DNA from: an uncultured Faecalibacterium sp.
GTDB taxonomy: Bacteria > Bacillota > Clostridia > Oscillospirales > Ruminococcaceae
Assembly: GCA_934561485.1 (NCBI GenBank)
Contig: CAKTGS010000048.1
Coordinates: forward strand, 1-14,895
Reading direction: 5' to 3'
DNA: 14,895 bases
The notes under the pieces are model-generated. The model saw nothing but the letters and a program-made list of their open reading frames with translations, searched no databases and had not been told where the DNA came from. The translations under genes were made by a program, and so were the position numbers. Positions 7,374 to 13,188 of the stretch are shown here, one piece after another (the first letter of the stretch is position 1; every line of letters starts with the position of its first letter).

Positions 7374-7430
7374 GGAAAAAGCCTCCTTTTTGCAGAAGTC
7401 TTGTATTCTACAAACTCTGAGCAAAGAAAA

Positions 7431-7459
7431 ATTATACGCCGGACCGATGAAGAAAACAA
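7431..7459 (-). promoter_or_regulatory. Probable promoter of the PAP2-like gene
   Basis: On the minus strand, TTGTTT (7459-7454), 17 bases, then a perfect TATAAT (7436-7431). The -35 box keeps only TTG. The start would be near 7424, about 50 bases before the ATG. A perfect dyad TGACAA-CT-TTGTCA lies just upstream (7470-7483). The 10-bp inverted pair 7405-7414 and 7500-7509 flanks the whole region. Confidence 0.55.
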
Positions 7460-7519
7460 GAACGAAAGGTGACAACTTTGTCAAAAAACACACGGATTAT
7501 TTGTAGAATCTGCGTAGAG

Positions 7520-7536
7520 CGGTCCGGCGCGGACCG
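7520..7536. other. Hairpin in the gap between the two minus-strand genes
   Basis: CGGTCC (7520-7525) pairs with GGACCG (7531-7536) around five bases. It lies in the 270-base gap between the MATE terminator and the PAP2 promoter. There is no T run on either strand, so it is not a standard terminator. I see no gene in this gap. Confidence 0.3.
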
Positions 7537-7600
7537 GGTGCGGAAAAGAACGTTCTGTATGGAAATACGATCCGGAAGCGCAGTTTCCTGCAAAAGGCGC

Positions 7601-7633
7601 AAAAAAATCTGCCGTGCGGCAGGGCACGGCAGA
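7601..7633 (-). terminator. Intrinsic terminator of the MATE gene
   Basis: On the minus strand, a perfect 10-bp stem (7633-7624 with 7617-7608) with a six-base loop is followed by seven T residues (7607-7601). It begins about ten bases past the stop codon of the exporter and separates it from the PAP2-like gene. Confidence 0.93.
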
Positions 7634-7643
7634 AAGGGCGCGG

Positions 7644-9002
7644 TCAGATGACTTCCTTTTCCAGCCATTTTCCGTGCAGAAAGCGGATCACAAAGCACAG
7701 CGAGCGGAACACCCAGTCCAGGAACATGCCCATCCAGATGGAGAGCAGACGGCCGTGGAAGCCCAGCACCATCACATAGCAGAAGCCCACCCGGAACACC
7801 CACATGGAAAGGATGCTCACGGCCATGGTAAACCGGGCGTCGCCGGCGGCGCGCAGGATGTTGGGCAGGGTGAAGCTGGACGGCCAGAAGAACAGGGACA
7901 CAAAGTTGAACCACACCATCACCTGCAGGGCCATGGTCTGTGCCTCCGGCGAAAGGTTGAACAGGGAAATGGCGAACCGGTTGGCAAACAGGAAGGCGGA
8001 AATGTTCATCACCCAGGCACCGCAGTAGGCCACCAGCAGCAGGCGGCGGGCATAATACACAGCCTGCTCCTTCTCCCCGGCGCCAAGGCACTGGCCCACC
8101 ACGGTCAGGGCGGCCATGCCCACGGCGTTGGCCGGGATGTTCAAAAAGGTGGTGGTGGTGTTGGCCACGGCGTTGGCCGCAATGGCGGCGGTGCCCAGGG
8201 TGGAGGTCAGGCTGGACACCGACAGCTTGCCGATCTGGAACATGCCGTTCTCGATACCGGCGGGGATGCCCACCCGCAGGATGCGCCGGATCAGCCCGGC
8301 GTTCGGTGCCATCGCCCGCAGGCTGTCCACCCGCAGGGCGCTGGCGGGCTTCTGCAGCAGGTACAGCACGGCGCAGCAGGCAATGGCGCGGGACACCAGG
8401 CTGGCAATGGCCGCACCCATGACCCCCATGCCGAAGCCGAAGATCAGCACCGCGTTGCCGCCGATGTTGATCACGTTCATCACCAGGCTGGACAGCATGC
8501 TGATCTTGCTGTTGCCCTGCGCCCGGAACAGCGCCGCACCGGCGTTGTACAGACCGATGAAGGGGTAGCTCAGCGCCGAGAGCAGGAAGTAAGTCTCAGC
8601 GTAGCGCATCACATCGGCGTCAATGGAGCCGAAGATGCCCCGCAGGATGGCGTGGCGGCCCACTACGACCACGGCGGCCACCACCAGGCTGAAGCTGGCC
8701 AGCACAAACAGGATCTGTGCAGCGGCGGCCTTGGCGTTTTTTGGCTCCCGGTGGCCGATGTACTGACTGGTGACCACGGCACCGCCGGTGGCCAGCGCGC
8801 TCATGATCTGGATCAGCAGGGTATTGAAGCTGTCCACCAGGCTCACGCCGGACACGGCGGCTTCGCCCACCGAGGACACCATCAGGGTGTCGGCCAGGCC
8901 GATGGTCACGCTCAGGGCCTGTTCGGCGATCAGGGGCAGCAGCAGCGCAAGGAGCTGCTGCCGGGTAAACAGCGGGGCAGATTTGAATTTGGTTGATGAC
9001 AT
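7644..9002 (-). CDS. MATE-family efflux transporter
   Basis: This 452-residue protein is hydrophobic throughout, and its length and pattern fit twelve membrane segments. Family features include ADTLMVSSVGEAAVSGVSLVD in the first segments, the GGAVVTSQYIG stretch, the LFRAQGNSK loop in the first half and its counterpart LRAAGDARF in the second half. This is the internal two-fold repeat of MATE proteins. Such carriers export cationic drugs or metabolites in exchange for Na+ or H+; the substrate here is unknown. ATG 9002 has GGAGGA four to five bases upstream, while the extended frame to 9104 crosses the promoter. It has its own promoter (9077-9049) and terminator (7633-7601). No regulator gene lies beside it. 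Confidence 0.92.
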   Translation of the reverse strand: MSSTKFKSAPLFTRQQLLALLLPLIAEQALSVTIGLADTLMVSSVGEAAVSGVSLVDSFNTLLIQIMSALATGGAVVTSQYIGHREPKNAKAAAAQILFVLASFSLVVAAVVVVGRHAILRGIFGSIDADVMRYAETYFLLSALSYPFIGLYNAGAALFRAQGNSKISMLSSLVMNVINIGGNAVLIFGFGMGVMGAAIASLVSRAIACCAVLYLLQKPASALRVDSLRAMAPNAGLIRRILRVGIPAGIENGMFQIGKLSVSSLTSTLGTAAIAANAVANTTTTFLNIPANAVGMAALTVVGQCLGAGEKEQAVYYARRLLLVAYCGAWVMNISAFLFANRFAISLFNLSPEAQTMALQVMVWFNFVSLFFWPSSFTLPNILRAAGDARFTMAVSILSMWVFRVGFCYVMVLGFHGRLLSIWMGMFLDWVFRSLCFVIRFLHGKWLEKEVI

Positions 9003-9048
9003 GGCGTCCTCCGGGTTGACAGTTGAAGCAAAACAGCGGGGTCCTTTT

Positions 9049-9077
9049 ATGATACAGCACGATGGGGCAAAAAGCAA
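9049..9077 (-). promoter_or_regulatory. Probable promoter of the MATE gene
   Basis: On the minus strand, TTGCTT (9077-9072), 17 bases, then TATCAT (9054-9049). The spacing is ideal, with three of six and five of six matches. The start would be near 9042, 40 bases before the ATG. Confidence 0.5.
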
Positions 9078-9145
9078 GGGCATGTATACAAGAATTCGGC
9101 GCATTTCGTGCTTTTTTGGCCTGCGGAACCGGTGCAGTGTTTCCC

Positions 9146-9174
9146 TTTACCCCTGCGGGCAATTGTGCTAAAAT
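9146..9174 (+). promoter_or_regulatory. Probable promoter of the pyrophosphatase gene
   Basis: TTTACC (9146-9151), 17 bases, then TAAAAT (9169-9174): four of six and five of six matches with optimal spacing. Transcription would begin near 9181, at the base of the hairpin 9179-9220. It is divergent from the MATE promoter. Confidence 0.5.
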
Positions 9175-9178
9175 AAAG

Positions 9179-9220
9179 CTGCAGCCCGCTGCCGCTGTGC
9201 AGGAGCGCGGCAGGCTGCAG
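9179..9220 (+). other. Strong hairpin at the 5' end of the pyrophosphatase mRNA
   Basis: CTGCAGCC (9179-9186) pairs with GGCTGCAG (9213-9220). After a three-base bulge, TGCCGC (9190-9195) pairs with GCGGCA (9207-9212), closing an 11-base loop. It coincides with the predicted transcript start and is followed by an A run, not a T run. It may protect the 5' end of the mRNA. No known riboswitch family is recognised. Confidence 0.5.
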
Positions 9221-9274
9221 AAAAAACAAATGATAGATGATAGAAGGAAACGACCCAGCAAAGGGGGAACATTT

Positions 9275-10930
9275 ATGCCCAAAACAGCCCATAAGGTGGT
9301 GGTCATCGGCCACCGCAACCCGGACACGGACTCCATCTGCTCGGCCATTGCGTATGCAGAGCTGAAAAATAAAACCAGCGACCTGGTGTGCGAAGCCCGC
9401 CGCGCCGGCAAAATGAACCAGGAAACCGAATTCGTGCTCAAAAAGTTCGGCGTTACCCCGCCGCGCATGTGCACGGACGTGAACCCCAAGGTGCGCGATG
9501 TGGACTACCGCGAAATACCCGGCATCCCGGGCAGTACCAGCCTGCGCAAGGCGTGGGAGATCATGCGCGACCAGCAGATCGACACCCTGCCGGTGACCAG
9601 CCCGGACAACGAGCTGGAAGGCCTGATCACGGTCAAGGACATTGCCACCGCCAACATGGACCTGTTCGACACCGGCATTCTGGCCAAGAGCAAGACCAGC
9701 TTCAAGAACATTCTGGAAACGCTGGGCGGCACCATGGCCGTGGGCAGCGAGGACGCTGTGTGCACCACCGGCCACATCCGTATTGGCACCGCCACGCCGG
9801 AAATGCTGGAAAGCACTGTGGAAAAGGGCGACATCGTCATCCTGACCAACCGCTACGAAAGCCAGCTGTGCGCCATTGAAAAGGAAGCTTCGCTGCTCAT
9901 CATCTGCAACGGGGCCAAGGTGGGCCGCACCATCCAGCGCATTGCCGAGGAAACCGGCGTGGCCATTATGACCGCCCCCTGCGATACCTACGCGGCGGGC
10001 AAGCTGATCAGCCAGTGCGCGCCCATCTCCTATTATATGACCCGCAGCGACATTGTAAGATTTACCCTGGTCACCCCGGTGGCGGACGTGACCAGAGTGA
10101 TGGCCAAGGTGCGCCACCGCTATTTCCCCATCCTGGACGAAGAGGGCAAATACTGCGGCATGGTCAGCCGCCGCAACATCATCAACCTGCGCAAGCGCCG
10201 CATCATCCTGGTGGACCACAACGAGGCCACCCAGGCCGTGGAAGGCTTTGACCAGGCCGAGATCCTGGAGATCATCGACCACCACCGCATCGGCAGCCTG
10301 GAAACCAGCGGCCCGGTGTACTTCCGCAACCAGCCGGTGGGCTGCACCGCCACCATCATCACCCAGATGTACGATGAGAACGGGGTGGAGATCCGGCCCC
10401 AGATCGCGGGCCTGCTGCTGGCGGCCATCCTGTCCGACACGCTGGCCTTCCGCAGCCCCACCTGCACGCCGGTGGACGCGGCCTGTGCCAAGCGTCTGGC
10501 CAAAATCGCCGGGGTGGAGGTGGAAGCCTTTGCCAACGAGATGTTTGAAGCCGGTGAGAAACTGGACGGCAAAACCGCCGAAGAGGTGTTCCTGCAGGAC
10601 TTCAAGGTGTTCATGTGCGGCGATATCCGCTTTGGCGTGGCGCAGGGCAGCTACATGACCCGCAAGAACCTGCTGGCCGCCGAAGCGCTGCTCAAACCCT
10701 ATCTGGACGAGGCACGCAACAAGCAGAATGTGGAGGACCTGTACATTCTGCTGACCGATGTGCCCAAGGAAGAGAGCGTGGTCGTCTGCAGCGGCCGCTA
10801 TGCCGCCGACATGCTGTCCGATGGCTTTGAAGTTCAGCCTGCAGAGGACGGCAGCTGGACCCTGCCCGGCGTGGTAAGCCGCAAAAAGCAGTTCATCCCC
10901 GCCCTGATGACGGCATACCAGGAACTGTAA
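9275..10930 (+). CDS. ppaC: CBS/DRTGG-domain manganese-dependent inorganic pyrophosphatase (family II)
   Basis: This 551-residue enzyme has the catalytic DHH domain split by a regulatory insert, as in clostridial CBS-PPases. The N-terminal metal site is [10 protein letters not shown] (His13, Asp17, Asp19). A first CBS domain (about 85-130), a DRTGG domain (about 140-245) and a second CBS domain (about 250-305) follow. Then come DHN (Asp314, His315), DHHRIG (Asp335-His337) and a C-terminal DHHA2 domain ending in the SRKKQ motif near 531-535. It hydrolyses pyrophosphate in the cytoplasm with Mn2+ or Co2+. In characterised relatives the CBS pair binds adenine nucleotides, and DRTGG-containing forms also respond to diadenosine polyphosphates, so its activity should follow energy state. 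The ATG at 9275 has AAGGGGG seven bases upstream; the in-frame extension to 9062 lacks family sequence. It is followed by a repeat and then the acylphosphatase gene. Confidence 0.93.
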   Translation: MPKTAHKVVVIGHRNPDTDSICSAIAYAELKNKTSDLVCEARRAGKMNQETEFVLKKFGVTPPRMCTDVNPKVRDVDYREIPGIPGSTSLRKAWEIMRDQQIDTLPVTSPDNELEGLITVKDIATANMDLFDTGILAKSKTSFKNILETLGGTMAVGSEDAVCTTGHIRIGTATPEMLESTVEKGDIVILTNRYESQLCAIEKEASLLIICNGAKVGRTIQRIAEETGVAIMTAPCDTYAAGKLISQCAPISYYMTRSDIVRFTLVTPVADVTRVMAKVRHRYFPILDEEGKYCGMVSRRNIINLRKRRIILVDHNEATQAVEGFDQAEILEIIDHHRIGSLETSGPVYFRNQPVGCTATIITQMYDENGVEIRPQIAGLLLAAILSDTLAFRSPTCTPVDAACAKRLAKIAGVEVEAFANEMFEAGEKLDGKTAEEVFLQDFKVFMCGDIRFGVAQGSYMTRKNLLAAEALLKPYLDEARNKQNVEDLYILLTDVPKEESVVVCSGRYAADMLSDGFEVQPAEDGSWTLPGVVSRKKQFIPALMTAYQEL

Positions 10931-10935
10931 AAAAT

Positions 10936-10981
10936 GCTCCCCCTCGGGGAAGCTGCCGCAGCCGCGGCGGATGAGGGGAAT
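10936..10981 (+). repeat. Dispersed hairpin repeat, copy 2
   Basis: This copy reads GCTCCCCC, TC, GGGGAAGCTG, then a GCCGC/GCGGC hairpin (10955-10959 with 10964-10968), then GGATGAGGGGAAT. It has the same order and orientation as copy 1 at 6664-6715 and is also preceded by an A run (10929-10934). It lies between two co-directional genes, so it is not their terminator. It is T-tailed only on the minus strand, where no gene needs stopping. It supplies an in-frame ATG (10971) ahead of the acylphosphatase. Confidence 0.55.
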
Positions 10982-11012
10982 GGCCCGTTTGAAACCGTTT
11001 GAGGAAAAACAG

Positions 11013-11339
11013 ATGTTTGACTTTCTGAAGAAAAAAGACCGCACGCCGCCCACCCTGCCGGAAGGCACCCGGCGGCGGCGCTACTCCATCACCGGGCAGG
11101 TGCAGGGGGTGGGGTTCCGCTACCGGGCACGCTATGCGGCCCAGACGCTGGAACTGACCGGCTGGGTGGAAAACGAGGACGATGGCAGCGTGACGCTGGA
11201 AGTGCAGGGCGACCCGGCAAAATTCCCGGAGCTGTTCAGCATGATCCAGCACAGCGACTATATCCAGATCACCGGCCTGCGGGAAACGCAGCTGCAGCCG
11301 GACCCCTGGGAGCGCGGCTTTTCGGTGCGCGGGTATTGA
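11013..11339 (+). CDS. acyP: Acylphosphatase
   Basis: This 108-residue protein carries the family signature [19 protein letters not shown] followed by [11 protein letters not shown]. Arg36 binds the phosphate and Asn54 orients the water in this small alpha/beta fold. Acylphosphatases hydrolyse carboxyl-phosphate anhydrides such as acetyl phosphate or 1,3-bisphosphoglycerate. The ATG at 11013 is preferred, with GAGG eight bases upstream. In-frame ATGs at 10971 and 10980 lie in or at the edge of the repeat and would add 11-14 residues not typical of the family. A lysine-rich lead of about 23 residues before the fold is longer than in most members. It probably shares a transcript with the pyrophosphatase gene, since no terminator in this direction separates them. 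Confidence 0.9.
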   Translation: MFDFLKKKDRTPPTLPEGTRRRRYSITGQVQGVGFRYRARYAAQTLELTGWVENEDDGSVTLEVQGDPAKFPELFSMIQHSDYIQITGLRETQLQPDPWERGFSVRGY

Positions 11340-11358
11340 ACCCGGAACCTCTGCATAC

Positions 11359-11400
11359 AGTAAAACGGCGGACGCAGCTGCGTCCGCCGTTTTACTCTTT
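11359..11400. terminator. Perfect-palindrome bidirectional terminator
   Basis: Bases 11359-11377 are the exact reverse complement of 11378-11396: a 19-bp arm with no spacer. The outer arm supplies T-rich ends in both directions (TTTTACTCTTT on plus, TTTTACT on minus). It lies between the convergent acylphosphatase and C39-like genes and can end both transcripts. Confidence 0.9.
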
Positions 11401-11406
11401 CTAATT

Positions 11407-12078
11407 TCAACCTGCAATTTTGAGGGGAGAATTGGCAGTCCAGATGGTTCCGTCCAGCAGGCGGGTAAGGGCCAGCGTGCCGTTGACGGAGATGCGGGCC
11501 GGGTCCAGCGCATAGAAATCGCTTTCCTTCAGGTTCGCAGGGTCGGCCGTGGGGGAGACGCCCACCACGCACACCCAGTGGCCATAGGTATCACTGGTGG
11601 CAATGTGTGGGTAATTTACCGGACTCCAGCCGGAGCCGGTCAGATGATATTCGTATGTAGAGGTGCGGTTGGTGTGCTTGGACACCCCGCTGACCGTGGT
11701 GTTTTTCAGGTGAACGATCACCGGGTGCCCCGCCGAAAGCTCGGTGTAAAGCTTCTGCAGGCACTCTGCCAGGCTGCCGGAATAGCCGTAGTATCCGCCG
11801 GCAGACCACACCGCGCCATTGGACCACATGCCGCTGCCGGACGAAGTCTTGCCGTCCAGAATGGTGCGTGCGTAGCGCAGCGCATACCAGCTGCACTTGC
11901 CGGAGGTCTGGTTGCCGATGGAGAGGAGCTGGCTTTTGTCAAAGCTCAGCAGCCGGATGCCGTGTGTTTCCTGCAGGGCGGCTGCGTGGGCGCGGGGCGC
12001 GGCCAGTGCCAGCACGAGCACCAGTGCAAGCACTGCTGCCGCCAGACGCTGTGCCGCGCGGGCGGGACAGTGTTGCAT
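11407..12078 (-). CDS. Secreted C39-like putative cysteine peptidase
   Basis: This 223-residue protein begins with a clear signal peptide: arginines at 7 and 11, a hydrophobic core at about 12-27, and a probable cut after AHA near residue 32. The mature part places Cys62 (SGKCSWYALRYA), a GHPVIVHL strand, His167 (GHWVCVVGV) and Asp192 (YALDPARI) in the order and spacing of papain-like C39-type peptidases. It would act outside the cell. The substrate is unknown, and an inactive or amidase-like role is possible. The ATG at 12078 has GGGTGATC upstream, complementary to the 16S rRNA tail. A GTG at 12090 overlaps that site and is less likely. It has a shared terminator, no co-directional partner and no weakened codon pattern. 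The fold is inferred from motif order; I could not confirm the family by search. Confidence 0.65.
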   Translation of the reverse strand: MQHCPARAAQRLAAAVLALVLVLALAAPRAHAAALQETHGIRLLSFDKSQLLSIGNQTSGKCSWYALRYARTILDGKTSSGSGMWSNGAVWSAGGYYGYSGSLAECLQKLYTELSAGHPVIVHLKNTTVSGVSKHTNRTSTYEYHLTGSGWSPVNYPHIATSDTYGHWVCVVGVSPTADPANLKESDFYALDPARISVNGTLALTRLLDGTIWTANSPLKIAG

Positions 12079-12139
12079 CGGTGGGATCACCCTTTTGTCT
12101 TGTTTTTACGACATCATTTTACCACCCAAACGTGGTGAA

Positions 12140-12426
12140 ATTGTGTAATTTCGGCCCGGTTTGAAACGAAATTTTTGGCACCTCGGCGTAAACATGGGCG
12201 GGTGCTGTGCCGCCCGGGGCAGGCAGCACAACAAAAATGCAAACTGCGCTGCCTGCGCAAACAAGGGCTCTTTGCCGCTGCGGGGCACGGCAGCGCCCTG
12301 CCGCCCGTGCCCGGCGGCAGGGATTTGGGACCATTGGGGAAAAGTGCGGCAATACTGCAACAAAACGGGCTGATTTTCGTTTGTTTTTCACGAAAGCGGC
12401 AGGCAAACTTTATACAACTTTGGCAA
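12140..12426. other. Non-coding region between divergent genes, rich in RNA-like structure
   Basis: I see no convincing gene between the C39-like start and the lipoprotein promoter; open frames here lack ribosome binding sites and recognisable sequence. The stretch has several strong hairpins: GTGCTG 12202-12207 with CAGCAC 12224-12229 (extended by TGCC/GGCA), the structured block 12283-12322, and TTTCGT 12375-12380 with ACGAAA 12390-12395. No clear promoter or terminator was found for an RNA gene. It may be regulatory DNA, a small RNA or degraded sequence. Confidence 0.4.
12283..12322 (+). other. Competing-hairpin or pseudoknot candidate
   Basis: CCCTGCCGCC (12296-12305) pairs perfectly with GGCGGCAGGG (12313-12322). 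The seven-base loop CGTGCCC (12306-12312) is wholly complementary to GGGCACG (12283-12289) just upstream. The RNA could therefore switch between two hairpins or fold as a pseudoknot. High GC content makes chance pairing easier, so the function is unproven. Confidence 0.4.
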
Positions 12427-12456
12427 TTGACAAAACGGACGTTTGTCGGATACAAT
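12427..12456 (+). promoter_or_regulatory. Promoter of the lipoprotein gene, with internal dyad
   Basis: TTGACA (12427-12432), 18 bases, then TACAAT (12451-12456). The inverted pair GACAAA and TTTGTC, seven bases apart (12429-12447), overlaps the -35 box and spacer, which is a place where a repressor could bind. The predicted leader is about 90 bases and contains two ATGCAAC repeats. Confidence 0.75.
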
Positions 12457-12550
12457 AAGGCCAGAACAACACCTGCCGGATGTGCGGCAGAGTGTATCAA
12501 ACATGCAACAAATATGCAACGAAATTCTGCAATGACAGGAGGGTTCCAAA

Positions 12551-13021
12551 ATGAAAAAACTGCAAAAACTGTCCGCTCTGCTTCTGGCCTGCGCCATGGT
12601 GCTGCTGCTGTTCACAGCCTGCTCCGGCGGGTCTGCTCCCAGCGCAGAGGCAAAGGCAGAAGCCGAAACCATGAATGCCATCAACGCAGAACGCACGGAT
12701 AAGCTGCCCAATGACCCGGAACTGAAGCAGGAAGCAAAAACATTCCTGGATTCCGCTGTGGACGTGAATACCGGATGGCTGAACGTATTGAATTCGGTCA
12801 AGATAGACCGTAACAATGCTGGAGTGTATTCTATTCGTGTGGTCGTAAAGGTTGAACGTGTTGCTAAAATCCTGGATGATATTTTCGGCGTAGTACATGC
12901 GAAGGATAAAAACGTGGACATTTCCGCAGTCGGCCACTGGACCAAGGTCGGCGTGGCAGCCAAGGTTGTGCAGGGCAACACCTATGTCTGCGTGGCAATT
13001 GAAGTGAACCCGAACGCCTGA
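12551..13021 (+). CDS. Small lipoprotein with divergent CAP/SCP-like domain
   Basis: This 156-residue protein starts with a lipoprotein signal: KK, a hydrophobic core, and FTAC with lipid-acceptor Cys24 (Phe rather than Leu at -3). After an alanine/glutamate linker, residues 40-72 (MNAINAERTDKLPNDPELKQEA) resemble the first helix of CAP-superfamily domains. The end, GHWTKVGVAAKVVQGNTY from residue 128, resembles their closing strand pair. The usual CAP cavity histidines and HSGE-like segment between these parts are missing, so it may be a shortened or non-catalytic variant. It would be anchored on the outer face of the membrane. AGGAGGG lies seven bases before the ATG. It has its own promoter and terminator. 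The middle of the gene is visibly more AT-rich than its neighbours. The lipoprotein call is firm; the CAP assignment is tentative. Confidence 0.7.
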   Translation: MKKLQKLSALLLACAMVLLLFTACSGGSAPSAEAKAEAETMNAINAERTDKLPNDPELKQEAKTFLDSAVDVNTGWLNVLNSVKIDRNNAGVYSIRVVVKVERVAKILDDIFGVVHAKDKNVDISAVGHWTKVGVAAKVVQGNTYVCVAIEVNPNA

Positions 13022-13081
13022 CCGGACAGTCCGGCAGGAGGACCCCAAAACAACCGTTGAGTTTCCAATCGCGTGCAATTT

Positions 13082-13111
13082 GCCGGGGAGCAGCCGCTCC
13101 CCGGCTTTTTT
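13082..13111 (+). terminator. Intrinsic terminator after the lipoprotein gene
   Basis: A perfect 10-bp stem (13082-13091 with 13096-13105), a four-base AGCC loop and six T residues. It isolates the lipoprotein transcript from the jet operon, whose promoter begins 11 bases later. Confidence 0.93.
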
Positions 13112-13121
13112 GCGCCATTTT

Positions 13122-13150
13122 GTGACAAACTGTGCCCGTTGTGGTACAAT
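13122..13150 (+). promoter_or_regulatory. Promoter of the Wadjet (jet) operon
   Basis: GTGACA (13122-13127), 17 bases, then TACAAT (13145-13150): five of six matches in each box. Transcription would begin near 13157, about 30 bases before the jetA ATG. Together with the terminator just upstream, this marks the left end of the operon. Confidence 0.7.
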
Positions 13151-13188
13151 AAAACCGTATTCTATCATAAGCAGAAAGGGATCGTTCC

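Noticed and set aside
7614..8996. 460-codon plus-strand open frame
   Set aside because: It is the mirror of the MATE gene, with a low-complexity His/Gln/Gly composition. The minus-strand reading has clear family motifs, a ribosome binding site and a terminator.
9047..11068. 673-codon minus-strand open frame
   Set aside because: It is antisense to the whole pyrophosphatase gene, with shadow-type composition and no ribosome binding site.
12161..12702. Open frames across the 12.16-12.70 kb gap
   Set aside because: They are arginine/alanine/cysteine-rich, lack ribosome binding sites, and cross the lipoprotein promoter and coding sequence in another frame.
13022..13034. CCGGAC-A-GTCCGG dyad
   Set aside because: It is directly after a stop codon, with too short a centre for a stable hairpin and no nearby promoter. 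It is probably chance in GC-rich DNA.
13036..13042. AGGAGGA suggesting a small gene after the lipoprotein
   Set aside because: The only start at a useful distance is a TTG frame that runs straight through the terminator; it has no protein-like sequence.
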